Of a stretch of 64,000 nucleotides of DNA, positions 35,848 to 44,800 are shown piece after piece. This DNA is from Alphaproteobacteria bacterium. GTDB lineage: Bacteria; Myxococcota_A; UBA796; CAJQPC01. The stretch's first letter is position 1. Each line of letters begins with the position of its first letter. The notes below the pieces were generated by a model, which was given only the letters and a program-made list of their open reading frames with translations, was not told the origin of the DNA and ran no database searches. The stretch covers positions 248,001 through 312,000 of the forward strand of contig JACKEV010000015.1 of assembly GCA_020632795.1 (NCBI GenBank). Direction: 5' to 3'. A program made the position numbers and the translations under genes.

Positions 35848-36998
35848 TCCTGCCCGCGCGCAAGCTCCACGCGGACACCGACCTCGGCTTCTTGCGCTCG
35901 GTCCAGGCCGACCGAGGCGCTCGCTACGACGTCCACATGGTCGGCGGCGGCCTGGGGGGGCTGGCCGTCGCCCTGCTCGACGCGCTGAAGCACAAGGACG
36001 CCCTGCTCGTCACCACGCCCACCGTGGCGGAGCTGTACGGACAGCAGCTCCGCGCGGTCCTCCAGGGCATGGGCCGCGACCTGCCCATGCTGGTCCTGCC
36101 CTGCCGCGAGGCCCAGCAGCAGAAGTCCCTGGAGAAGGTCGAGGACATCTGTCGCACCGCCTACCAGAACGGCATCACCCGGCGCGGGGTGCTGATCTCC
36201 TTCGGCGGGGGCACGGTCATGGACCTCGTCACCTTCGCGGCCTCCTGGATCCGGCGGGGCATCAAGCACATCCGCCTGCCCACCACCCTGGTCGGCCAGG
36301 TCGACGCGGCGGTGGGGGTCAAGGGCGCGGTCAACTTCGCCGGCAAGAAGAGCGCGCTGGGCTGCTACCACGCCCCCGATCAGGTCTTCGTGCTGCCCCT
36401 GCTGCTGCGCACCCTCCAGCGGGGCCGGATCTCCGAGGGCCTCTCCGAGATCATCAAGATGGCGGTCATCCGGGATCCCCGGCTGTTCCGGCTCCTGGAG
36501 GCCGACGGCCGCGCCCTGCTGGACTCGGGCTTCGAGACCCCGGCCGACAGCGGCGTCGAGGTCATCCGCCGGGCCATCCTGGGCATGCTGGAGGAGCTGG
36601 AGCCCAACCTCTACGAGGACCGCACCTGGGAGCGCCCGGTGGACTTCGGGCACAGCATCAGCCCCGCCCTGGAGGCCCGGGTGGGCTTCGGCCTGCACCA
36701 CGGCCACGCCGTGGCCATCGACATGGCGATGTGCAGCGCGCTGTCCGCCGCCCGGGGCCTGATGCCGACGACCGAGCTGGACCGCATGCTCAAGCTGCTC
36801 CACGACCTGGAGCTGCCCACCTGGCACGAGGCCCTCACCCCGGAGCTGTTCGACGCGGCCATCCGGGACTGCACCGAGCACCGCGGCGGGCAGCCCAACG
36901 TGGTCCTGCCCCTGGCGATGGGGCGCATCACCATCATCGGCGACGCCGCGTTCTTCGACGGGGCCTACGAGGTCATGCGGCGGCGGCTGGCGGCGTGA
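35844..36998 (+). CDS. Sugar-phosphate cyclase (EEVS / dehydroquinate synthase-like)
   Basis: 384 residues. NAD-binding SFGGGTVMDLVTFAAS and PTTLVGQVDAAVGVKGAVNF place it in the sugar-phosphate cyclase superfamily; zinc ligands are the Glu in EGLSEIIKMAV, the His in VDFGHSISP and the His in HHGHAVAIDM. The FGH-S-SP form, rather than the FGHTFGHA of dehydroquinate synthase, points to 2-epi-5-epi-valiolone-synthase-like enzymes that turn sedoheptulose 7-phosphate into a C7 cyclitol. With a ROK kinase and nucleotidyltransferase beside it, a cyclitol pathway is likely. Confidence 0.8.
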   Translation: MILPARKLHADTDLGFLRSVQADRGARYDVHMVGGGLGGLAVALLDALKHKDALLVTTPTVAELYGQQLRAVLQGMGRDLPMLVLPCREAQQQKSLEKVEDICRTAYQNGITRRGVLISFGGGTVMDLVTFAASWIRRGIKHIRLPTTLVGQVDAAVGVKGAVNFAGKKSALGCYHAPDQVFVLPLLLRTLQRGRISEGLSEIIKMAVIRDPRLFRLLEADGRALLDSGFETPADSGVEVIRRAILGMLEELEPNLYEDRTWERPVDFGHSISPALEARVGFGLHHGHAVAIDMAMCSALSAARGLMPTTELDRMLKLLHDLELPTWHEALTPELFDAAIRDCTEHRGGQPNVVLPLAMGRITIIGDAAFFDGAYEVMRRRLAA

Positions 36999-37939
36999 GC
37001 GATCTGCTCGTCGATCTGGGCGGCACGAGCCTGCGCGGCGCCACGCGGGTCGACGGCGCGCTGCGGGTGCGCCGGGTGCCCGCGCCGGGCTTCGTGCAGC
37101 ACCCCGCGCTGGACGGCCCCGCCCTGGTCGAGGCTCTGCTGGCCGCCCTCGTCGAGCTGGCCGCGGCGCTGGGGGTCCCCGCCCCCGACCGCCTGGGCCT
37201 GGGCTTCCCCGGCCCCACCGACCCGGCCGGCCGCGCCTGGAAGGCCCCCACCCTGTGGGGCGACCGGGTCGGCGGCCCGGTGGACCTGCCCGCCCTGCTT
37301 CGCCAGGCCTGGCCGCAGGCCGCGCTGCACGTCGTCAACGACGTCACCGGCGCGGGCTACCGCTACCTGCGCGACCGCCGCGACAGCCTGTGCGTGGTCA
37401 CCGTGTCCAGCGGCGTCGGCCACAAGGTCTTCATCGACGGCCAGCCGGCGGTGGGGGCCCACGGGCGGGGCGGCGAGCTGGGGCACCTGCGCATGGACTG
37501 GTCCAGCGACGCGCCCCGCTGTGACTGCGGTGGCGTCGGCCATCTGGGGGCCTTGTCGTCCGGACGCGCGGTGCCCTGGCAGGCCCGACAGGAGCCGAAC
37601 CCGCCCCCCTGGGCCCAGGGAGAGGTCACCGCCGAGGACCTGGCCGCCCACTACCCCCACGACCCCTGGGCGCTGCGGGTCGCCGACCGCCTGGCCGCGC
37701 CCCTGGGCCGGGCCCTGGCCGCCGTGCACATCGACGTGGGCATCGAGCGCTTCGTGATCATGGGGGGCCTCGGCGTCGCCCTGGGCCCCGCCTGGGCCGG
37801 GCAGGTCGCCGCCCACGCCGCCGCCGCGTGCTGGGACACCGGCCAGGACTGGCGCGAGGGGGTCGAGACCGGCGAGGAAGACGACGACTCCGTGCTGCTC
37901 GGGCTGGAGAACATGCTGCGGCTGCGGGGTGCGGCGTGA
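36995..37939 (+). CDS. ROK-family kinase
   Basis: 314 residues from GTG 36995, overlapping the cyclase stop (GTGA). N-terminal phosphate loop LLVDLGGTSLRGA, catalytic Asp in VVNDVTGAGYRY, and a ROK zinc-type motif CDCGGVGHLG. ROK enzymes phosphorylate sugars; in validamycin and acarbose pathways ROK-like kinases (ValC, AcbM) phosphorylate the C7 cyclitol made by an EEVS. That parallel and the coupling to the cyclase suggest a cyclitol kinase here; glucose or N-acetylmannosamine kinase is the alternative. Confidence 0.82.
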   Translation: MSDLLVDLGGTSLRGATRVDGALRVRRVPAPGFVQHPALDGPALVEALLAALVELAAALGVPAPDRLGLGFPGPTDPAGRAWKAPTLWGDRVGGPVDLPALLRQAWPQAALHVVNDVTGAGYRYLRDRRDSLCVVTVSSGVGHKVFIDGQPAVGAHGRGGELGHLRMDWSSDAPRCDCGGVGHLGALSSGRAVPWQARQEPNPPPWAQGEVTAEDLAAHYPHDPWALRVADRLAAPLGRALAAVHIDVGIERFVIMGGLGVALGPAWAGQVAAHAAAACWDTGQDWREGVETGEEDDDSVLLGLENMLRLRGAA

Positions 37940-39018
37940 AGCGCCTCGCCGTGCTGGGCGCGAGCACGCCGTTCACGGTGTCGCTCCTCCAGGCCCTGCG
38001 GGACCTGCCGCCGATGGCGCTGTCCCTGCACGGCCGCAGCGTCGAGCGCCTGGGCCTCATCGCCGCCCACGCCCGCGCCAACCTCGACGCGCCGGTGGCG
38101 GTCCACACCGCGCTCGCCCCGGCGGTCGAGGGCGCCGACTTCGTGCTCGTCCAGATCCGCTACGGCGGCATGGGCGGCCGGGCCGACGCCGAGCGCCGCG
38201 CCTGGGCCCTGGGCTGCCCCGCCGACGAGACCCTCGGCCCCGCCGCCCTCTACGTCGCCCGCCAGATGGCCGAGCCCCTGGAGGACCTGGCCGAGGCCCT
38301 GGCCCGGCACGCCCCGGACGCCTGGATCCTCAACATGATCAACCCCCTGGGGGTGTCCACCGCCGCGCTGGCCCGGCGGCACCCCCGGGTCATCGGGATC
38401 TGCGAGCTGCCCCACACCACCGCCGACCGGGTGGCCGCCGAGCTGGGCCTCCCGGGGCTCGACTTCCGGGTGGAGGGCCTCAACCACCGCAGCTTCCTGT
38501 GCGTGGACGACGCGGTGATCGACGCCATCGGCGACCGGGACACCCTGGTGGGCCTGCCCGCTGCCTGGGCCCGGGAGCTGGGCGCCATCCCCACCAAGTA
38601 CCACCGCCTGCTGCGCGAGCCGGTCGCCCCCGAGAGCGCCTCCCGGGCCGCGCAGCTCATCGGCCTGAAGGACCGCCTGCTCGCCGAGCTGCGCGAGGAC
38701 CCCGCCCGGGTGCCGCCGTCGCTGGCCGAGCGGGTCACCGACTGGTACAGCGACGGCGTGGTGCCGCTGCTCCGCGCTCTGCTGGACGGCGGCGCCCGCG
38801 TCATCAACCAGCTCGATGACGACGGCGTCGTGCGCGAGCGCCTCGCTCAGATCAGCCCCGACGGGCTCACCCCGCTGCCCGGCGCGCTGCCCCCCGCGGC
38901 GCAGGCCTGGGTGGACCGCTTCGAAACCCACGAGCGCGCGGTGCTCGCCGCCGTCGCCCGTCAGACCCCGGAGACCCTCCAGCGTGCCCTGGACCTGGAC
39001 CCCATGCTCAGCCGATAG
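37936..39018 (+). CDS. GH4-like NAD-dependent glycosidase/dehydrogenase
   Basis: 360 residues from GTG 37936, overlapping the kinase stop. The N-terminal Rossmann part (RLAVLGAST) and blocks ADFVLVQIRYGGMGGR, LNMINPLGVSTAAL and VEGLNHRSF are those of glycoside hydrolase family 4, which works by NAD- and Mn-dependent oxidation at C3. The usual Cys-His metal site region reads GICELPHTT, so metal binding may differ. In this operon it may act as an oxidoreductase on a phosphorylated cyclitol. It overlaps the convergent nucleotidyltransferase gene by 11 bases. Confidence 0.8.
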   Translation: MKRLAVLGASTPFTVSLLQALRDLPPMALSLHGRSVERLGLIAAHARANLDAPVAVHTALAPAVEGADFVLVQIRYGGMGGRADAERRAWALGCPADETLGPAALYVARQMAEPLEDLAEALARHAPDAWILNMINPLGVSTAALARRHPRVIGICELPHTTADRVAAELGLPGLDFRVEGLNHRSFLCVDDAVIDAIGDRDTLVGLPAAWARELGAIPTKYHRLLREPVAPESASRAAQLIGLKDRLLAELREDPARVPPSLAERVTDWYSDGVVPLLRALLDGGARVINQLDDDGVVRERLAQISPDGLTPLPGALPPAAQAWVDRFETHERAVLAAVARQTPETLQRALDLDPMLSR

Positions 39019-39706
39019 CGGCGGCGATCTCGGCCGCGGCGGCCAGGCGCTCGGCGTCGTTGACGTCGATCCAGCGCGCGCTGTGCGTGTACGCGGTCAC
39101 CTGCGCGCCGCGGGCCAGCACGGCCTGGACCATCTCCGAGGCCCCGCAGCGCCCGCGCTCGGCCACCACGGCCATCGCCTCGGGGCCCATCACGTACAGC
39201 CCGCTGGCCACGGGCACCTGCAGCACCGGCTTCTCGTGGTAGGCGAGGATGCGATCGCCGTCCAACGCCACCTGCCCGTAGGCCAGGGGCATCGGGTGGT
39301 GGTGCACGGCCAGGGTCAGCGCCCCCCGGTGCGCGGACAGCAGCGCCCCCAGGTCCAGATCGGTGAGGTTGTCCGCGAAGACCACCAGCAGCCGATCGCA
39401 GCGCCCCGCCCGCAGCCCGGTGGCCCCGATGTTGCCCAGCGGGGTGGTCTCGATATCCAGCTCCAGCGTGGCCCCCGCCGCCTCAGCCATCGCCCGCCCC
39501 GGCCCCTCGGCCCAGTCCCGGACCGGATGCAGCCGCTCGGCCGCGCTCACCCGGATATGCTGGAGCCCATGCCTCAGGAGCGACCGAAGGTTCCACGCGA
39601 TCAGGGGCCGCCCGGCCACCTGCACCAGCGGCTTGGGCAGCTCGATCCCCGACGCGCGCATCCGCGTGCCGCCGCCACCCGCCATGATCATCGCCTCGGT
39701 GCGCAT
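39008..39706 (-). CDS. Sugar-phosphate nucleotidyltransferase
   Basis: 232 residues from ATG 39706. The signature AMIMAGGGGTRMRASGIELP, then KPLVQVAGRPLI, is that of hexose-1-phosphate nucleotidylyltransferases; VVFADNLTDLDL supplies the metal-binding Asp. It would activate the phosphorylated sugar or cyclitol as a nucleotide derivative for the glycosyltransferases. It is divergent from the next gene with 40 bases between the two start codons, implying overlapping promoters. Confidence 0.88.
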   Translation of the reverse strand: MRTEAMIMAGGGGTRMRASGIELPKPLVQVAGRPLIAWNLRSLLRHGLQHIRVSAAERLHPVRDWAEGPGRAMAEAAGATLELDIETTPLGNIGATGLRAGRCDRLLVVFADNLTDLDLGALLSAHRGALTLAVHHHPMPLAYGQVALDGDRILAYHEKPVLQVPVASGLYVMGPEAMAVVAERGRCGASEMVQAVLARGAQVTAYTHSARWIDVNDAERLAAAAEIAAAIG

Positions 39707-39746
39707 GGCCGCCTCCGACCCGAACTCTGACCCCAGGAGGGCCCCG

Positions 39747-40694
39747 ATGGGAGCTCCCGAACAGTACACCGTCTATATCCAGGGCAACGCCCGCATGACC
39801 ATCCCGGCGCGGGTCGCGGGCTACTCCTTCGCGCGCTGGTCGCGCGAGGACGTGACCATCACCCCCCACATCATGTGGGCCGAGGAGGTCGACGCGCTGA
39901 CCCGCCGCGAGGGCGACTCCTACCTGCGCGGCGGCGTGAAGATCGAGTGGCGCAACGGCGACTTGTGCTCCTTCATGCCCACCCGCATGCTGGCGCCGAC
40001 CCTGGCCGGCTTCAAGGGCCGGGCCCTGGTCACCGACCCGGACATGTTCGCCATCAAGGACCCGCTGCCGCTGCTGCGCATGGACATGCAGGGCAAGGCG
40101 ATGTGGGCCGCCCCCCCGCCGCCCTACCGCGACGGCCCCTACGAGACCTCGCTGATGCTGATGGACTGCGCCAAGATGACCCACTGGAAGTTCGAGGAGC
40201 GCATCGAGAAGATGTTCCGGGGCGAGCTGGACTACAGCGAGTGGGAGCGCCTGCGCCTGGAGGACCCCGACACCGTCGGCACCCTGGGCTACGAGTGGAA
40301 CTCGATGGACATCCTCGACGAGAACACCCGCATCCTCCACAACACCAACTACATGTGGTGGCCCTGGAAGAGCGGGCGCCCGGTGGAGTACTGGGAGCAC
40401 CAGCACTGGGTCCGCAAGGGCCTGAGCCCCTACAACGCCATGCGCCTGGTCGTGAAGGCCCTGCGCCGCCGGGGCCGCACCCTGGCCGGCCGCGTCTCCA
40501 GCCGCTTCGAGCGCCAGGACATCTACCCCCACCACCCCGACCCCCGGCAGGAGGAGTCCTTCATCAAGCTCCTGCGCGAGGCCGTGGACGCCGGGGCCCT
40601 GGAGCGCTGGGAGATCGAGCGCGAGATCGAGCTGGGCCACGTCCGCGCGGACCTGCTGCACTGCATCGATCAGGGGATGGCGGCGGCGAAGTGA
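39747..40694 (+). CDS. GT-A-type (GT8-like) glycosyltransferase-like protein
   Basis: 315 residues from ATG 39747 with AGGAGG at 39735-39740. The run FMPTRMLAPTLAGFKGRALV followed by TDPDMFAI recalls the strand and D-x-D of GT8-type enzymes, and ILHNTNYMWWPWKSGRP recalls their HxxGxxKPW end motif. The C-terminal 100 residues are basic and helical. No membrane segment. It may attach the sugar activated by the neighbouring enzymes. The assignment is by motif only. Confidence 0.55.
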   Translation: MGAPEQYTVYIQGNARMTIPARVAGYSFARWSREDVTITPHIMWAEEVDALTRREGDSYLRGGVKIEWRNGDLCSFMPTRMLAPTLAGFKGRALVTDPDMFAIKDPLPLLRMDMQGKAMWAAPPPPYRDGPYETSLMLMDCAKMTHWKFEERIEKMFRGELDYSEWERLRLEDPDTVGTLGYEWNSMDILDENTRILHNTNYMWWPWKSGRPVEYWEHQHWVRKGLSPYNAMRLVVKALRRRGRTLAGRVSSRFERQDIYPHHPDPRQEESFIKLLREAVDAGALERWEIEREIELGHVRADLLHCIDQGMAAAK

Positions 40695-40728
40695 AGGGCC
40701 TCGACCGGCAACTGGCCACCAGCGATCC

Positions 40729-42519
40729 TCAAGGCTCCCGGTCGTCCACCAGGTCATCTGCAAGCGGCGCGTCGTCCTCAACATCAAGCGCGCTCAGCGT
40801 TGGTTCGTCGACGATGGGCGGGGTCACTCCCCGCTCCTCCATGAATCGGCGTTCAAGCCGTTTCAAGGTCTGCAGTCGCAGAGTAAGCAACGTGGTACGG
40901 TCATCGGTACGCAGCAACCCATCTGCACTCTCCGGCATATGATGGCTCGCGAAGATGTCTGAGGCATGGGCTGAATCCAGCTCCACCAGCCAGTTCTTCG
41001 CTTGGCCGCGAACGTCCGGTGCAACGTCCAGGATGCGGTTTGCCGGGCTGGCGAACATCCAACGCTCGCTCGGGTCACCAGTCGTTCGGTTGAAGATGCG
41101 CGCAAAGGCTTCAGGGCCACGTTCCAGCACTTGGCGAGAGACCTCTTTGGGGCTCAACGCCGTGCCGTCCGGTCCAAGGGCTCCATCGTGAAGTAGCGCG
41201 CAGACCAATGCGCGCACCCTCGCGCTCCTGAGGTCGTAGCGCTTGGGAAAGGGCTCGGCAGGGGCATCCAGGTCAAAGTCCTTGATGCTGGTCGCGTTTC
41301 TGTCAGCAGCGACCTCGTCTTTCAAGACCTCAATCAGTCTCCGCACCTTCGCCGGATTGCCGGAGCCGAACCACGCTGTGAAGGAGCTGACCCAGAGCCA
41401 ACGTCTAAGAACAGCCCGCTGCGCATCAGTGGGTGCCCGGCAGCGGGCAAAGAACGCTCCAAGGGCAACAAGCTGCATGCGATAGGGGAGCATTCGCTCG
41501 TTGAACACGTTCTCCCCGCGCAGAAAGTCGATCGCCAGGATCAATCCCTCTCGGGCAGACTCGATCGCATCGGGGAGCTTCTCTCTGGCCGATGTCTTGA
41601 GCGTCTCGCCCAGGCGATCCCACTCGGTGCGATAGGGGTCCATATCCGCAGCCGCGAGCACAGCACGAAGCACCATGACCCGATCGATCTCGCCAAAGCC
41701 GCGACGCTGGACCTCATGTACGAGTTCGTCGATATGGGTTGCGAGGGCAAAGCTCTCGTGCTCTCCCTCTGCCAGGTATGTCAAGGCCGTGAACATCTCG
41801 TCAGGACCGATAATCATTCCACTATGATTGAGTCTCTTGAAGCTATCTATAGCGAGTTGAAGGTTGTCGGTCGCAAACTCGACGATGGGGATTCGGTAGC
41901 TGGTGATCGCGCTCGCTGCGCGCTGTACTCGCCGCACCCACTCGCTGCGCTCCTTGCGGGCCTCGGCCTTGGCTTGAGGCGTGATATCCTCTCCGTCAGG
42001 CACGCTCTCCATCATCTTGGACACCAGGTCATACATGGAGAGGGTGTCCATCATGTCGCGTACCAGCACACAGGAGGGGGAGGGTGGCTCCTTCAGATGG
42101 ACGAAGTCACCACCTCCAGCTCCTGATGCGTCAAAGTAGACTTGCCACCGCCCTGGGTCCGAGTCGTTCTCCTCCGTGTCCATGGCCTCAAACAGGAGCA
42201 CACCAGCCAACGTTGTGAGTCGTTGCTGACCGTCCAGGACGATCAGAGGGTTCTCGTCACCGTCCGGTGTCCTGAGAGGGCCGATTCGATTGCGGAGCGG
42301 GTATCGCGTGCTCGGTCTCCAGAACAACAGCGTCCCGATCGGGTACTGTTTGCGGATCGAGTCGAACAGGTCCAGCATCCTGGGCCGGTTCCACACGAAG
42401 TCCCGCTGGAAGTTCGGCACCCGCACCCGGCCCTTGCGCACCCACTTGAGGAGGTCCGTGATGTGGAGCACCTGAGGGGTGATCTCCGGACTCTCTTCGA
42501 GCTGTTCGCTGGTAGACAT
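40729..42519 (-). CDS. DUF262 (GmrSD N-terminal type, ParB-like) protein
   Basis: 596 residues from ATG 42519. RVPNFQRDFVWN (34-44) and IVLDGQQRLTTLAG (93-106) are the two hallmark motifs of DUF262, a ParB/sulfiredoxin-fold NTP-binding nuclease domain found in GmrSD and SspE restriction proteins. The C-terminal half lacks the HNH (DUF1524) domain often fused to it. It is the last gene of a three-gene operon, two bases after the TOPRIM gene. Lower GC than the cluster to its left supports transfer. Probable defence effector or regulator. Confidence 0.85.
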   Translation of the reverse strand: MSTSEQLEESPEITPQVLHITDLLKWVRKGRVRVPNFQRDFVWNRPRMLDLFDSIRKQYPIGTLLFWRPSTRYPLRNRIGPLRTPDGDENPLIVLDGQQRLTTLAGVLLFEAMDTEENDSDPGRWQVYFDASGAGGGDFVHLKEPPSPSCVLVRDMMDTLSMYDLVSKMMESVPDGEDITPQAKAEARKERSEWVRRVQRAASAITSYRIPIVEFATDNLQLAIDSFKRLNHSGMIIGPDEMFTALTYLAEGEHESFALATHIDELVHEVQRRGFGEIDRVMVLRAVLAAADMDPYRTEWDRLGETLKTSAREKLPDAIESAREGLILAIDFLRGENVFNERMLPYRMQLVALGAFFARCRAPTDAQRAVLRRWLWVSSFTAWFGSGNPAKVRRLIEVLKDEVAADRNATSIKDFDLDAPAEPFPKRYDLRSARVRALVCALLHDGALGPDGTALSPKEVSRQVLERGPEAFARIFNRTTGDPSERWMFASPANRILDVAPDVRGQAKNWLVELDSAHASDIFASHHMPESADGLLRTDDRTTLLTLRLQTLKRLERRFMEERGVTPPIVDEPTLSALDVEDDAPLADDLVDDREP

Positions 42520-42521
42520 GC

Positions 42522-43511
42522 TCAGATCTCATTCGCGATGAGGGTTATCATATCGTCGAGTTCGTTATACTCGTCGCGTCGGCGTAGCTCAGCTTCACCG
42601 TAGTCGGCGTCGTAGGTGGAGAGCATCTTGATCTTCATGTCCTCCCCTCGACCCTTCAAATGCGCGGCCTTCAGGGCAGCCTCGGTCGTCGCATTCACGC
42701 CACGAAACAGCTTTGCACATTCAGGGTTCGAAGAATCCCACGGTGGCGTCCCCGCTTTGCCCATTCTCAGATGGGCGCGCTGGAATGGACCGCTCAGGGC
42801 CTTGAGATGTACCACAACCCCCCGGTGGTTCCGATGGGCAGGAAGCTTCGCCCACGCATCCCAGACCTCGTCCGGGATGTAGTTCTCAGCGGTCCGCTGT
42901 TTCAGGACATGGCACGAGATGCCTCTATTTCGGCAGTGGAGTTGTATGGCAGCCGCCCAGGTCTCCACGTGGCCTCGCCATTCCCCGTCGCTGTCCGTCA
43001 CAACGACGATTCGGGGCGCACGCCCTCGTGTAGATGCCTCATTCAGAAGGTCGTCCACATGGTCGCTTACCTGCCCATGACCACCTGCCCCTCGCCAGAA
43101 CACCGCTGGAGGGTCCTCACGGGACGGCGCTCCGAAGAAGAGCTCCACCAACCAGGGGTCCCCCAGCTTGCGGACCACCGCCTCGATGAGCGCCCGGTCT
43201 GAGAAGGCGTTCTCCACAACGAGCGACAGAGGTGAATAGGCCAGTCTCTGGCCCTCAACGGCGCTGGCAGGGTCCTTGACGGTGAACTCCCTGGGATGCC
43301 CAACCGGGCGTCCTGAGTTCTTGGCGAGCTCCCGTAGGAACCTCTGCTGCATCGGCCGACTCGTCTTGAAGAGCCTGCTGTCCTCAACCCGATCAGCATC
43401 CTTGATGCTCGCGAGATGCACGTCCACTTCGACCCGACGCAGGATCTGATCCAGGAGCGCCAAGGTCGCATCGTCAGCATTCATCGCGGAGAGCTGGAGG
43501 TCGAAGCGCAT
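42522..43511 (-). CDS. TOPRIM-like nuclease, partner of OLD-type ATPase
   Basis: 329 residues from ATG 43511, four bases after the ATPase stop; a longer start at 43658 would overlap that gene. LSLVVENAFSDRALIEAVV carries the TOPRIM glutamate (E100), IVVVTDSDGEWRG (168-180) the D-x-D, and RTAENYIPDEVW (206-217) the ExNY(I/L)P motif seen after the TOPRIM core of OLD and GajA nucleases. So the nuclease half of an OLD-like enzyme appears here as a separate protein. A metal-dependent DNA or RNA nuclease is expected. Confidence 0.72.
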   Translation of the reverse strand: MRFDLQLSAMNADDATLALLDQILRRVEVDVHLASIKDADRVEDSRLFKTSRPMQQRFLRELAKNSGRPVGHPREFTVKDPASAVEGQRLAYSPLSLVVENAFSDRALIEAVVRKLGDPWLVELFFGAPSREDPPAVFWRGAGGHGQVSDHVDDLLNEASTRGRAPRIVVVTDSDGEWRGHVETWAAAIQLHCRNRGISCHVLKQRTAENYIPDEVWDAWAKLPAHRNHRGVVVHLKALSGPFQRAHLRMGKAGTPPWDSSNPECAKLFRGVNATTEAALKAAHLKGRGEDMKIKMLSTYDADYGEAELRRRDEYNELDDMITLIANEI

Positions 43512-43515
43512 CGCC

Positions 43516-44727
43516 TCAGGCTCCCGACCGCTGTGCCCTTCGGATGGCTTTGACCTCCTCGAAAGCCTCCGCAAACACCCCCTCCGGCCACCAATCAGGC
43601 TCTCCGGCCGGGTTGAAGTGGATGCGTCTGAGCGCAACCGGTGCTTCGGAGTCGTCAACGAAGTAGAGCGCGACCTGCTGCTCCGCGTCCGGGATGAGAC
43701 CCTCTGCGATCCTACGCTGTACTCTGAGCAGCAAGGCCTCCGAGTGCGTCTCTACCAGGGTCGTTCCCTGACGCTTCAACGTTGTGTTCAGCAGGAGGTC
43801 GCCCAGCGGAGCATGCACCGCGTCATGAAGATGGAGCTCAGGTTCCTCATAGACATCGAGGAATGGCCCTGGACCCTTCCCCATCTTGCGCCAGAGCGCC
43901 AAGGTCAGGATCGGCGCCACCTCTCGGAGCCCCTCACCAGCATCCGCGAGGTTGAGGGCCCCTGCTGGCTGCTGGACCAACAATCGGAAACGCTCTCCCT
44001 CCTGCTGGATGCGGAGTCCCTGAACCCCCAGATGGTCGGCCGCCCAGGCGCTGACCTCCCGCAGCAAAGCACGATCGTAAAACAGCCACCAGGGTGCATA
44101 CTCACCTGAGTGACCGATCGCTTGGGCTTGCCCTCCTATCGAAGCCCGTCCAGGAGGAGAGGTCGGATAGGAGCGTTCTACATCCTCACGAGCGGGGCCA
44201 AGGTGATGGCTGGCCGTCAAAAGCCCCTGACATCCCCGTCGCCAAGCAGAGGCGTCCGGATTGTCGGGAAGAAGCCCCAGGCGCTTCTGCTCGTCCACGT
44301 CCGCTCCGTACCAACGCATCTGGCGAACCACTGGCGCCTCGTCCTCTGACTCTGCACTCCGCTGGATGAGCTGAACGTACAACTCACGACTGGCGTTGCT
44401 TTCGATGTCCTCCAGAAGAACCTGAATATCCAAGGGTCGAAAGAACTCATATCCGGGAAGGAGTTCCTTGAACCGATTGGCAAAGCATACACCGCCAACA
44501 CTCAACGGAAATGGATTCTCACCCTTCGCCGCGAGCGCGTTGAGGACCAGACGGGTGAGCTGGAGGCAAGCACTCTTGCCGCTGTTGTTCCGTCCGATGA
44601 TCAAGGTAAGTGGCGCGAGCACGAGCTCCTGAAGCTCCCCTTCCCGGCCTGAGGGGCTCCGCGAAGAGAAAACGCGGAATCCCGCAAAGCGAAGACGACG
44701 AAGTCGGATGGCCACAGCAGCTCTCAC
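43516..44727 (-). CDS. OLD-like AAA/ABC-type ATPase without fused TOPRIM
   Basis: 403 residues from GTG 44727. LRFAGFRVF and LTLIIGRNNSGKS (Walker A 45-52) open an SMC/OLD-type ATPase; ADAGEGLREVAPI (261-273) is the ABC-like signature, FLDVYEEPELHLH (289-301) Walker B, and VETHSEALLLRV (325-336) the H-loop. OLD and GajA carry a C-terminal TOPRIM domain; here the protein ends about 70 residues after the H-loop and the TOPRIM protein is encoded next. Likely the sensor/motor of a defence complex. Confidence 0.85.
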   Translation of the reverse strand: MRAAVAIRLRRLRFAGFRVFSSRSPSGREGELQELVLAPLTLIIGRNNSGKSACLQLTRLVLNALAAKGENPFPLSVGGVCFANRFKELLPGYEFFRPLDIQVLLEDIESNASRELYVQLIQRSAESEDEAPVVRQMRWYGADVDEQKRLGLLPDNPDASAWRRGCQGLLTASHHLGPAREDVERSYPTSPPGRASIGGQAQAIGHSGEYAPWWLFYDRALLREVSAWAADHLGVQGLRIQQEGERFRLLVQQPAGALNLADAGEGLREVAPILTLALWRKMGKGPGPFLDVYEEPELHLHDAVHAPLGDLLLNTTLKRQGTTLVETHSEALLLRVQRRIAEGLIPDAEQQVALYFVDDSEAPVALRRIHFNPAGEPDWWPEGVFAEAFEEVKAIRRAQRSGA

Positions 44728-44786
44728 GGTTGGGCGCTGATCATATCCGCTCGTAGAACTTGCTCCAGCGCATCCTTGTCCACCAT
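44724..44786 (-). CDS. Possible 20-residue leader peptide or gene remnant before the ATPase
   Basis: ATG 44786 (GGA upstream) to a TGA that overlaps the GTG start of the ATPase gene (GTGA). It encodes MVDKDALEQVLRADMISAQP. The lower-GC composition begins about here, right after the end of the neighbouring membrane-protein gene at 44801, so this may be the tail of a gene truncated at the island border or a coupling peptide. Confidence 0.3.
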   Translation of the reverse strand: MVDKDALEQVLRADMISAQP

Positions 44787-44800
44787 CGGTTCCAAGCCCT

